Made by a program: the position numbers and the translations under genes. From the NCBI RefSeq assembly GCF_002927275.1, contig NZ_PRKW01000003.1:186001-250000 (forward strand): a stretch of 64,000 nt of DNA, read 5' to 3'. This document shows positions 39,293 to 47,045 of this stretch, one piece after another (the stretch's first letter is position 1; every line of letters starts with the position of its first letter). Under the pieces are notes generated by a model. That model worked only from the letters and a program-made list of their open reading frames with translations, was not told the origin of the DNA and made no database searches. Origin of the DNA: Arthrobacter pityocampae. Lineage in GTDB: Bacteria; Actinomycetota; Actinomycetes; Actinomycetales; Micrococcaceae.

Positions 39293-40346
39293 ACCCGAGC
39301 GACCCGCAGAGCGCTGGACGCTCTCCGACCGGAAGCTATCGCCCGGTCGGTAGTCCTCGATGTGGGTGTGGACCGTCCGGCCGGGCTGTCAGTCCTGCAT
39401 GGGGCCCATTGCCCGGTAGGTCGCTCCCTAAGCCGAGACTGGGATCAGCTGGTCGTCCGTGTCGGAAGGTTCTGCGGGATGTTCTGCACGAACTCGACGT
39501 CGGTCACCGCAGTCTCCGGGACCACCGTCCAATACACGCCCGCGTCAGCCTTGTTCAGCCCCAGACCCTCGGCGACCCCGGAATCATGTCCGGTATAGGA
39601 CAGGCGGAACACGCGCTGCCCGTCCTGCTCCGCCACCGCCGTGATCCGGAACGGCTGACCCTCGAACCGGCACCGCGCAAGCAACTCGAACACCTCGTCC
39701 ACCTCGCCGATCGGGACGATCCGCCCCCAACACCCCCGACCGGTCTGCCGGAACCCGGTCACCCCGGCCGGCGGGGCCGTCGACGCCGCCAGCATCACCT
39801 CAGCCCCGCCAACCAGCACATCCGCGCTGAACCGGACGCCGTTCCAAACCGCGACCCACCCCATCACCACCTCGGGCACCCGGGCCGCGGGCTGGGCGAA
39901 CCCGCTGGTCGGCAGGACCGTCCACCCCCGCGCCACATCCCGGTACACCGCTACCAGTTCCTCCCGGGCATCCGCATGCACCCGCCACAGCTCAGACTCC
40001 ACCGGGATACGGCACTCATCGAGGAAGTACAGGGGCGCGAACCCGCCCTCCCACGCCGTGAACCCATGACCCTTGAACGGCGGATGATCCACGAACTCGG
40101 GAGCGACCGGCGTCGTCACATACACCGGCAAAGGATCCGCGAACCGCAGGACATCCACGAACTCCGCCGCAGGATCGAACGGCGACCCCGGGAACCCCAG
40201 CCCGTGCGCCTCGAACAACTGGGCCGCGGACAGCTTCGCCACCTCCCCGGCGCCCACCACATAGCCCGCGACCGTGTCCTGGTTGCCCTCCACCAGGAAC
40301 CGCGTATGCGCCGGACTCAAAGCCTTCTGAAAAATCACGGGAACCC
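39261..40346. repeat. 1,086-bp duplicated block, copy 2
   Basis: This is the direct repeat of 32495-33580 with a single base difference. It covers the 297-aa gene and the toxin junction segment and stops exactly where the two nuclease tips begin to differ. Homology continues with small changes on the right to about 40418, and again between the immA-type genes beyond. Confidence 0.95.
39445..40338 (-). CDS. Conserved protein of the duplicated block, unknown function (copy 2)
   Basis: This is a 297-aa protein identical to the product of 32679-33572; the only DNA difference in the gene is a silent Asn codon change. No family is recognised. Its tail, ETAVTDVEFVQNIPQNLPT, lies just before the toxin junction segment, which is in another frame after about 55 bp. 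Keeping two identical copies while neighbours diverge suggests gene conversion or very recent duplication. Confidence 0.65.
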   Translation of the reverse strand: MIFQKALSPAHTRFLVEGNQDTVAGYVVGAGEVAKLSAAQLFEAHGLGFPGSPFDPAAEFVDVLRFADPLPVYVTTPVAPEFVDHPPFKGHGFTAWEGGFAPLYFLDECRIPVESELWRVHADAREELVAVYRDVARGWTVLPTSGFAQPAARVPEVVMGWVAVWNGVRFSADVLVGGAEVMLAASTAPPAGVTGFRQTGRGCWGRIVPIGEVDEVFELLARCRFEGQPFRITAVAEQDGQRVFRLSYTGHDSGVAEGLGLNKADAGVYWTVVPETAVTDVEFVQNIPQNLPTRTTS

Positions 40347-40465
40347 CCTCAACATCTCGACACGAACCAGCACCCGAAAACCTCTACCCCGCTACGCTGA
40401 ACCCTACGTCCCGGCCTCACAGGCCCGACACCCAAAAGGTCAGGCTCCCTCCTCCTGTGCGGCGA

Positions 40466-40954
40466 TTACGCCCGCGGAAGAGGGAGCTCCCTCATCGTCT
40501 CGCTGACGTCAGTGAGCTCACTGACCGGCACTCTGCCCGACACACTGCTTCGATCGAACATCTCCCAAGAGTGCTTCCCGGCGACCAACGCCAAAGCAAT
40601 TTCGCCGGGAACATACGCGAGAAGCCAGGCGTTACCATTCGCGTCGAAACCCATCAGATTGAACTCTGTCCCGTCCCAGACAGCCTTGGCTTTCAGGCTT
40701 ATACGGCGCGTGACCTCACCTGCAGAAATAATCTTCGTGTACTCGGCCAGTCCGCCGCTCTGCTCATCAGAGCCTTTCCGTCGGGCCCATTCGGAATCAG
40801 GCGGCACCACCCCGAAGTACCGAATCTCGAAGTTCGGTTCGTGACTCGTTATGGGGTACAGATGACCTCGATATTCTATCCAGTCGCCCGTCGCTCTCAA
40901 GCCGGACGCATGAAGGGGGATGATTTCGCTGTTAATTCCAGACCGCGCAATCAT
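40466..40954 (-). CDS. Putative cognate immunity protein of the 969-aa toxin (immA family)
   Basis: This is a 162-aa soluble protein whose ATG overlaps the toxin stop by 4 bp (ATGA), the classic arrangement of a secreted toxin and its antidote. Family marks are RATGDWIEYRGHLYPIT, WDGTEFNLMGFDANGNAWL and SWEMFDRSSVSGRVPVSELT. Paralogues lie at 33749, 34239 and 34814 with fragments at 35789 and possibly 31233. No known immunity family is recognised; the role is inferred from position and copy pattern. Confidence 0.7.
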   Translation of the reverse strand: MIARSGINSEIIPLHASGLRATGDWIEYRGHLYPITSHEPNFEIRYFGVVPPDSEWARRKGSDEQSGGLAEYTKIISAGEVTRRISLKAKAVWDGTEFNLMGFDANGNAWLLAYVPGEIALALVAGKHSWEMFDRSSVSGRVPVSELTDVSETMRELPLPRA

Positions 40955-43860
40955 GATGATGCCGTTGGAGCGTTGATATCAATGCGACGCCAATTCGCGC
41001 CGTCAAATATTCCGACGAGAACCGGCACGCGATCCCCAGTCAATTCCCACATCTCAGCACCCTTTCTCATCTTCATCGGGTCACTCGCTTTGTACTCGAC
41101 CATGATCGGCTTCCGATCAAAAGCGCTTGCAGTAAAACCGTGCCCGGTATTGGGGTAGGAGTCACCTTCCCTGGAGGCAGGTGGCCGCTCGGCCAGAATC
41201 TCCTGTGGTACATCTACGCCGTTCCGTTGTAGATTTTGGACCAGAGACTCGTCTGGAATAAGGGCCTCAAATGCATTCGTCGACGAAAAGCGAATGGCCC
41301 GGACAGGCAGGCTGTCATCATTCCGGAAACCAGTATTCTCATAGTCCAACCTCAGCGCCCGGAAAATCTCTGAAGGTGTCAGCAGTTCGCGGGCGTCAGC
41401 GCCATCGGTGACGAATCCTAAAACAGTTCCTCTCCAGTCCGGCACGTTGGACAGCACGAAGTCCCCACTACTGTGATTCAGGACCTTCTGCATCACTGAA
41501 TCGCCGGTTAAGTCCGGTATCGAACGCCGCACATCAAACAGCGCCTGCATGTCGGCGACCGACAGGGACTCTGATGCTTCCCGCTTGACGATGTCCTTCA
41601 GCCACTCCATGTCACGCCCATGCCGCTCCAGCGCCGGGACGATGTGCTCCATGATGTCGCGGGCGCCGTTGCCCAGGTGATCATTGGAGAATGCGACCCG
41701 GTGCTCACCGTCCGAGAAGATCAGCTTGACCGGATTGCCTGCCTCGTCGAACTCAACTTTGGGTGAGGAGTTGTCCCACGTCTCGCTGAGCGTGGAATGA
41801 GACGTGGACTCATCAACGTCATCGCGTACAGGGACCGGTTCGCTCGTCGGATGATCCCCGGCAGTTCCTGCTGTGTTATTCCCGGCAGGTTCGTTGTCAC
41901 TGCCTGTCTGATCCTCGTCATGCATAGAGCGCGGGTTTGTGTCAGATGGGTTTTCGCCGTCGGCCATCTTGTCGCGTCCCGCGGACGGGCCTTCCGGTGC
42001 CTCCACTGCAGCAGACTCCCGTTGTTCTCCGCCGGTCTTGGACGGAATGTCCGAATTCTCGGGCGCCCAGCCTGCATTGCCGATGTTTTTCTCGTCGGTG
42101 CCGTCGGACCGGTCGCGCGTACGCTCGGGTGCCTCGGGTCGATCCGGGATGGCTGCTCCTGCGGAACGGCCCGCCATGCCTGCCTGGTCCGGAGCATCAG
42201 CAGTACCCGGGGTAGCTGCAGACGTGCCGGTCCCGTCCGGAGCCTCAGGCTGGGTCCGCTCCGGCGCTTCCGGCGTGGAGGACCGGCTTGTCTCGGCGGC
42301 CCCCGTCCGCTCATCGGGCGCCGGATCAATATTCGTGCGCACCGGCGTCGGCTGCTCGTCGACCGTCTGCCCGAACCGGCCCTCGTTCCGCCGACGGATC
42401 TCCTCGCTGAGATTCGGGGACGACGATGACGCCGACGAACCCAATGTTGAGCCCGAGCCCGAGCCCCGGCCGGTCGGAGCCTGTCCGGCCCCGCTTCCGC
42501 CACCCTGCGAACCGGCGTGCGTCTCGACGGCGTTCAGCAGGGCACCCGGGCGCGTCGGCACCCCTCCCGCACCGGCAAGGACCGGCTGCGGCGACAGGGC
42601 ATTGACGATCCTGTCCCCGGCGTCGTTCATGACGGCCACACCGTTGCGGACGGTGTTCCCCACCCCGGCGGTCCCGGCCCGGTACACGTCATCGACCTTG
42701 GCGATGACGGTGCGGCCGACGTCGGCCGTGATCGTGATGGTGCTGACCTTCACGCCCTGGATGAAGTCGGTCGCCTTCACCGTGCCGACGGCGACCTTCC
42801 CGATCCCGGTCACCTTCACGACCGTGCCCGCCTTGCCGCCGATCGTGCCGATCTTGCCCGCCACCGAGCCGACCTTCGCCGTGGCCCCCGCGCCGGCCGT
42901 CATCAGGATGGCCGCGAGGTCGAACGTCGTCGCACCGGCCGCGTACGCGGGATCCGACTGCCACTCGTCCCAGTGGATCGCCGCCTTGCCCACCGCCAGC
43001 AGCTCCTCACCGGCACGGTCGGCGACGTCCCCGTTCCCGGTAGCCCGCAACGACATCTGCAGGACAGGACTGGTGACGATCGCGACATTCACGGCGAGCT
43101 TGCCGATCCCCGCCCACGTCTGCTTGAACGCCTCGGCCCCATTGAGGCCCACCATGTTCCCCAGGCCCGTCACCGTCCCCGTGACCCCGGACCACAGACC
43201 CTTGCCGAAGGAGGCGATCGAGTCCCCAACATCCCTGTACCAGGGCTTGTCCCACTCGGTCGGCTTGCCCCACGGGATGTCCCCCGCAGCGGCCGCGGCG
43301 TCGAGCTGATCACTCGAGTACCCGTAGGCCACCTGGTTGGCGGTGACGCCCTCCTCCGTCGTCTGGACGTAGGAGGGGCCACCGTAGATCCCGCTGATCG
43401 CGTTGGCGCAGTCCCGCTGCGCGGCCTGCAGGTCCGCGAACAGCTGGTCGAGCGCCCCGATGATCGCGAGCTCCTTCTCGACGAGGCCCTCGTCGTCGTC
43501 CCACTCGTCCTGGGGCCTGCCGTCGACCTCCCGGTAGAACGAGGCCGTGTCCGCCTTCACGCCCTCGAGCCTCACCTTGAGGGCATCGACGGCCTCCGCA
43601 TAGGCGGTCGTGGCGGTGTGGACCGTCGCGGCGTTCTCGACCAGGTCACCGGACGCCGTGAGGACCGGGACGAACGCACTGAAGACCTGCTCCTTGCCGG
43701 GCACGTCGTAGACACCGCCCTCGAGCCGCGTCCACGTGGACGCGGTGACGGTGGCCGTGGTGTTGATCGAACCGACGGTGTCCTTGAATGCCCCCGCGGC
43801 CGTCCGGATGACTTCTGCATCAGGCAGCACCGCTTCGAACTCAGCGATGTTGATCGTCAT
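40951..43860 (-). CDS. Large T7SS polymorphic toxin with unrecognised C-terminal domain
   Basis: This is a 969-aa protein. Residues 1-190 are a helical WXG/LXG-like export domain. About 215-370 form a Gly/Ala-rich helical hydrophobic region (GLWSGVTGTVTGLGNMVGLN, LAAILMTAGAGATAKVGSVA) typical of T7SS effectors. About 420-690 is a long Ser/Pro/Glu/Gly-rich low-complexity linker, and about 690-969 is a folded tip (VEFDEAGNPVKLIFSDGEHR, TGHGFTASAFDRKPIMVEYK, EMWELTGDRVPVLVG). The tip is unrecognised and its DNA is visibly less GC-rich than the N-terminal part. GGAAGG precedes the ATG. WXG100 genes lie upstream and an immunity gene overlaps downstream. Confidence 0.82.
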   Translation of the reverse strand: MTINIAEFEAVLPDAEVIRTAAGAFKDTVGSINTTATVTASTWTRLEGGVYDVPGKEQVFSAFVPVLTASGDLVENAATVHTATTAYAEAVDALKVRLEGVKADTASFYREVDGRPQDEWDDDEGLVEKELAIIGALDQLFADLQAAQRDCANAISGIYGGPSYVQTTEEGVTANQVAYGYSSDQLDAAAAAGDIPWGKPTEWDKPWYRDVGDSIASFGKGLWSGVTGTVTGLGNMVGLNGAEAFKQTWAGIGKLAVNVAIVTSPVLQMSLRATGNGDVADRAGEELLAVGKAAIHWDEWQSDPAYAAGATTFDLAAILMTAGAGATAKVGSVAGKIGTIGGKAGTVVKVTGIGKVAVGTVKATDFIQGVKVSTITITADVGRTVIAKVDDVYRAGTAGVGNTVRNGVAVMNDAGDRIVNALSPQPVLAGAGGVPTRPGALLNAVETHAGSQGGGSGAGQAPTGRGSGSGSTLGSSASSSSPNLSEEIRRRNEGRFGQTVDEQPTPVRTNIDPAPDERTGAAETSRSSTPEAPERTQPEAPDGTGTSAATPGTADAPDQAGMAGRSAGAAIPDRPEAPERTRDRSDGTDEKNIGNAGWAPENSDIPSKTGGEQRESAAVEAPEGPSAGRDKMADGENPSDTNPRSMHDEDQTGSDNEPAGNNTAGTAGDHPTSEPVPVRDDVDESTSHSTLSETWDNSSPKVEFDEAGNPVKLIFSDGEHRVAFSNDHLGNGARDIMEHIVPALERHGRDMEWLKDIVKREASESLSVADMQALFDVRRSIPDLTGDSVMQKVLNHSSGDFVLSNVPDWRGTVLGFVTDGADARELLTPSEIFRALRLDYENTGFRNDDSLPVRAIRFSSTNAFEALIPDESLVQNLQRNGVDVPQEILAERPPASREGDSYPNTGHGFTASAFDRKPIMVEYKASDPMKMRKGAEMWELTGDRVPVLVGIFDGANWRRIDINAPTASS

Positions 43861-43892
43861 ATGAGACCTTCCAAAATGGGTTCCGGACCCGC

Positions 43893-43904
43893 GGGGGGGG
43901 GGGG
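43893..43904. repeat. Run of twelve G (C on the coding strand) upstream of the toxin gene
   Basis: This is an uninterrupted 12-bp homopolymer, 32 bp upstream of the toxin ATG and downstream of the small helical protein gene. Such tracts change length by slippage and could alter expression of the toxin gene. It could also be a sequencing length error. Confidence 0.85.
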
Positions 43905-43944
43905 CGGAGCGGCCGAGAGCCGCATGGTGCCCACGGCGCGTGGG

Positions 43945-44325
43945 CTAGCGGGGGGTAGTTTGACCGGCCGGCACCGCGGTCCCGCCGCCGTCCGGCAGGT
44001 CGTCCACCTTCGCCTGCTCGGTGCGCACCATTGCCTGGTTCGCGGCGGTCGACATGTCGATGTCCGCCGTGGTCAGGATGGTCACTACCTCGTTCACCGC
44101 GCTGACGGCTGCCCCGGACCGTCCCGCCACGTTCTGCAGGGCGGGCTGCACCACCTCGGTGCTCAGCGACTGCAGTTCCGCCGAGACGGGCTCTGCCATG
44201 CAGGCCGTGGCGAGAGCTGAGAGATTCTCCCCGACGCTCGCGAAGAGCGCCTCGTAGGCCTGCAGTTCACCGTTCACGCTGTTCAGCACAGCGACGACCT
44301 CGCCGGTCGCTATGTCGTAGGACAT
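43945..44325 (-). CDS. Small helical T7SS-associated protein (DUF6507-like)
   Basis: This is a 126-aa predicted alpha-helical hairpin protein beginning MSYDIATGEVVAVLNSVNGE, with heptad-like Ala/Leu/Val spacing and a Pro/Gly-rich disordered tail. It resembles the actinobacterial DUF6507 proteins that accompany WXG100 genes; I hold that family name loosely. Its place between the WXG100 pair and the toxin suggests an export partner or chaperone of the toxin. Confidence 0.7.
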   Translation of the reverse strand: MSYDIATGEVVAVLNSVNGELQAYEALFASVGENLSALATACMAEPVSAELQSLSTEVVQPALQNVAGRSGAAVSAVNEVVTILTTADIDMSTAANQAMVRTEQAKVDDLPDGGGTAVPAGQTTPR

Positions 44326-44381
44326 CGAATTCCCCCGTCTCGTCCCGCAGAAGTGCCCGTATGCAGTGCTGCCGGGGCGTA

Positions 44382-44687
44382 TCAGCCGATGTTCTGGACG
44401 GCCGATCGTGCCCGCGAGCCCGCGCCGGTCGCGGTCTGGTCGTTCAGGCCCAGCGTCGCCTTCACGAGGGAGATGATGTTGCGGGTCTCATTGGCGGCGT
44501 TCTTGAACCGGATCTCCACGGCCTGGTACTCCTCCGAGACGCCGTCGGCCTGGAAGTCCGACATGGCGGTGCTGACGGCCTTCTCGCGATCGGCGATGAG
44601 CGCCTCGAGGCGCCCGACGATCGACTGGATGTCCCCCTGGACGGAGGCGGAGATGTCGGTGTCGAAGCTGACGCGATCCTGTGACAT
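44382..44687 (-). CDS. WXG100-family protein
   Basis: This is a 101-aa ESAT-6-like helical hairpin protein (VSFDTDISASVQGDIQSIVG, then FQADGVSEEYQAVEIRFKNA). The central turn reads DFQADGVSEEY, so the usual W-x-G is replaced by a degenerate form. Such proteins are exported as dimers by EccC. The ATG at 44687 has GGAAGGA upstream. The downstream tail carries basic residues (GSRARSAVQNIG). Confidence 0.8.
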   Translation of the reverse strand: MSQDRVSFDTDISASVQGDIQSIVGRLEALIADREKAVSTAMSDFQADGVSEEYQAVEIRFKNAANETRNIISLVKATLGLNDQTATGAGSRARSAVQNIG

Positions 44688-44788
44688 GGTGTGTCCTTCC
44701 GCGCCGGTGGTCCGGCGCCGTGCTCGAGAATGAATGGAGCCCTTGCCGGGCGGGACCGCGCGGGGCGGTCCGGGGTGGTCGGGGCTGG

Positions 44789-45121
44789 TCAGCGCCCGCC
44801 GAAGCGGGCGGCGTCGAACGCTGCCGAGCCCTGCTGCTGCGTCGCGTTGTCGGCCGATTCCTGATCGCCGGTCTGGAAAGCGATGTCCATCTCCGACTGG
44901 CCCTGCAGGATGATGCCGAGGGAGGTATTCAGTTCGCTCGCCACGACGTCGGTGCGGTGCTTGAACTCGTCGAAGCGGACCCGGCCCTGGCCGTTGAACT
45001 TCCCCTCGAGGGGGGCGACGGCGTCCACGAGGCTGCGGACGAGCTGCCCGAGATCCTCGTTCGATGTGCCGGTCTGCTGCGTCAGTGTGGACAGTGTCTG
45101 CGAACCCATGTCGAACTTCAC
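44789..45121 (-). CDS. WXG100-like T7SS substrate
   Basis: This is a 110-aa helical protein starting at a GTG at 45121 with AAGGGGG upstream. The middle GKFNGQGRVRFDEFKHRTD has the shape of the WXG turn (F-N-G instead of W-x-G). The tail is Gln/Ala-rich (NATQQQGSAAFDAARFGGR). It is the first gene of the minus-strand substrate operon and would pair with the next WXG100 protein. Confidence 0.8.
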   Translation of the reverse strand: MKFDMGSQTLSTLTQQTGTSNEDLGQLVRSLVDAVAPLEGKFNGQGRVRFDEFKHRTDVVASELNTSLGIILQGQSEMDIAFQTGDQESADNATQQQGSAAFDAARFGGR

Positions 45122-45135
45122 GATGTTCCCCCTTG

Positions 45136-45149
45136 GCGCCGTACGGCGC
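45136..45149. promoter_or_regulatory. 14-bp perfect palindrome in the divergent T7SS promoter region
   Basis: GCGCCGTACGGCGC lies 15 bp upstream of the first WXG100 start, within the 220-bp gap between the substrate operon (minus) and the machinery operon (plus). It could be an operator or a leader hairpin. No other clear element was seen in this gap. Confidence 0.35.
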
Positions 45150-45341
45150 TCTTCGATGCCTCGTTATGACCCGGGACGTGAGACCGCTCCCGGTCGCGCA
45201 CCCGACGACGCGACAATGTCCGCGCGGGCTTGCTGTGTACATCACAACCTGCTCAGCCGTCCCGGTCAAGCACCACGCTAAGACGACTTCTCTTCTGTCA
45301 AGGGTCAAAGGTCGGGAAACTGCCCTGAGAGGTGCGAGGAT

Positions 45342-45707
45342 ATGAACGGTTTCAGGAACATCTTGGGGGGTCTTGTGGCGAACGACTATGACAGCCAGCT
45401 CATCGAATCCGTCACCGTCCGCCGGAACCGCCTCACCAACGCGGTCCTGTTCGGTGCCAATCCGCACCAGCGGCGGTGGCTCGACTCCGTGCGGCTGTTC
45501 CTCTTCAGCGTCGCCCTCGCGGCCGTCGTCGCCGCGGTGTGCGTCGGTATCTCCTTCGTCGGGAACCTTCTCGAGGAACAGCGCGAACGCCAGCAGCAAC
45601 AGCAGCAACAGCAGCAACAGCAGCAGGGAAGCGCCGCATACCAGCCTGCGTGGAACCTCCACGTCCAGGCCTCGCCGTGGCCAGCCCACCGAACCGCAGG
45701 AGATTGA
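45342..45707 (+). CDS. Small T7SS membrane protein with poly-Gln tract
   Basis: This is a 121-aa protein. A basic cytoplasmic N-terminus (TVRRNRLTNAVLFGANPHQR) precedes one membrane helix (about residues 49-74, LFLFSVALAAVVAAVCVGIS), then an acidic/Arg helix, twelve glutamines and a short tail. It is the first gene of the machinery operon, 4 bp before eccD. The N-terminal half recalls the start of EccB-type proteins, but the rest of EccB is missing, so it might be a minimal replacement. A GTG at 45375 is an alternative start. Confidence 0.7.
   Translation: MNGFRNILGGLVANDYDSQLIESVTVRRNRLTNAVLFGANPHQRRWLDSVRLFLFSVALAAVVAAVCVGISFVGNLLEEQRERQQQQQQQQQQQQGSAAYQPAWNLHVQASPWPAHRTAGD
45591..45626 (+). 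repeat. Poly-glutamine codon repeat
   Basis: There are twelve consecutive Gln codons in a (CAG CAG CAA)-type pattern in the small T7SS membrane protein. A 9-bp periodic tract is prone to in-frame length change, so copy number may differ among strains. Confidence 0.9.
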
Positions 45708-45711
45708 TCGG

Positions 45712-47040
45712 ATGGCCCACGCCTTCACCCGGGTGACGCTCATCGGCGCCAAGCGCCACCTCGACCTCCTCCTGCCCTCCGACCGCCCGGTAGGAGGGCT
45801 CATGCCGCAGGTCCTGGACCTTCTGCAGGACGAGCCGAGCGAGGACGTCGCCGCCAAACTGCTCGTGAGCCCCGACGGCACACCGCTCGACGCCGCGGGA
45901 ACGCTCGACGACGCCGGCGTCACGGACGGATCCTCCCTCCTCCTGTGCAACGCGGCCGAAGCGCCGCCCGCCGCCGTCGTCTACGACGTGACCGATCTCG
46001 TCGTCGACGGGACTCCGGAGGTGCGCGGCCGGTGGACCGCCGGGTTCACCGCGGCGACGGCCATCGTGTTCGCCGCGCTCGGACTCTGGGCCGGGGCGGA
46101 ACTGCTCCTCGCGGCCTACGCCCCGACGAGCGCCTGGTGGGTCCTGTGCGTCCTCGGGGCCGTCCTCCTCGGGGCCGGCACCCTGGCAGGGACGGTCCCC
46201 CGATTCCGGGCCCTGGGGGTCGCCTTCCTCGCCGCCGGGTGGATCTGTGCCTTCGCCGGGATCGTCCACCGGGGTGAGGGCCTGCCGATGACGGCGCTCC
46301 TCACCTCGGCGCTGACCGTCCTCCTGTTCCTCGCCGTCGGGATCGTCGCAACCCGGCGCCGGGCAATGACCAGCGCGGCCCTGACCCTCGGCGCTGTCGC
46401 CCTCGTCTGGGTGGCGGCGTCGACCCTCGCGTCCGAGCCTCCGAGGGCGGCCGCACTCGCCGCGCTCGCGAGCATCCTGGTGCTGGGCATGCTGCCCAAG
46501 ATCGCGCTGTCCGCATCCGGTCTCGCCACCCTCGACGACCAGCGCGCGAAGGGGGACACGATCGCCCGGACCGACGCGCTCGACGCCGTCGCGGCGGCCC
46601 ACGCGACCCTGAGCTTCGGGTCGGTCATCACCGCCGCCTCCATCGGCGCCGGCCTGTGGATCCTCGGTACCGATGACACCACTCAGGTGTGGACGCTGCC
46701 GCTGCTCGCCGCGCTGACCGTGGCGACGGCCCTTCGGGCCCGCGCGTTCCCCCTGGCTGCGGAGCGGCTCGCCCTGTACACCGCATCCGCCGTCGGGCTC
46801 GCCGCACTCGCCGTCAGCGCACTCCGCTTCCTGCCCCAGCAGCCGTGGCTGAGCGCCGCCGTCGTCCTCCTGATCGGCGTGCTGAGCGCCCTCTCCCTGG
46901 CCGTCGAACCGGCCGACCACGTCGCCGCGCGGGGCCGGCAGCAGGCAAAGCGCCTCGAAACCCTCGCCATCCTCGCGTCCGTCCCCCTGATCGTGGGGAT
47001 GTTCGGTGTCTTCGCCCAACTCCTCGAAAGTTTCCGGTGA
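45712..47040 (+). CDS. eccD: Type VII secretion integral membrane protein EccD
   Basis: This is a 442-aa protein with an N-terminal ubiquitin-like YukD domain (residues 1-80, FTRVTLIGAKRHLDLLLPSD) followed by about eleven hydrophobic helices (for example TAATAIVFAALGLWAGAELL and ALTVLLFLAVGIVA). This is the EccD layout that forms the membrane pore scaffold of ESX systems. The ATG at 45712 lies 4 bp after the previous stop, with AGGAG upstream. Presence of EccD rather than EssB/EsaA marks the system as the actinobacterial type. Confidence 0.92.
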   Translation: MAHAFTRVTLIGAKRHLDLLLPSDRPVGGLMPQVLDLLQDEPSEDVAAKLLVSPDGTPLDAAGTLDDAGVTDGSSLLLCNAAEAPPAAVVYDVTDLVVDGTPEVRGRWTAGFTAATAIVFAALGLWAGAELLLAAYAPTSAWWVLCVLGAVLLGAGTLAGTVPRFRALGVAFLAAGWICAFAGIVHRGEGLPMTALLTSALTVLLFLAVGIVATRRRAMTSAALTLGAVALVWVAASTLASEPPRAAALAALASILVLGMLPKIALSASGLATLDDQRAKGDTIARTDALDAVAAAHATLSFGSVITAASIGAGLWILGTDDTTQVWTLPLLAALTVATALRARAFPLAAERLALYTASAVGLAALAVSALRFLPQQPWLSAAVVLLIGVLSALSLAVEPADHVAARGRQQAKRLETLAILASVPLIVGMFGVFAQLLESFR

Positions 47041-47045
47041 CCCCC

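Noticed and set aside
32495-40346. The duplicated 1.09-kb block as an insertion sequence
   Set aside because: There is no transposase, no terminal inverted repeat and no target-site duplication at its edges; homology fades gradually on the right.
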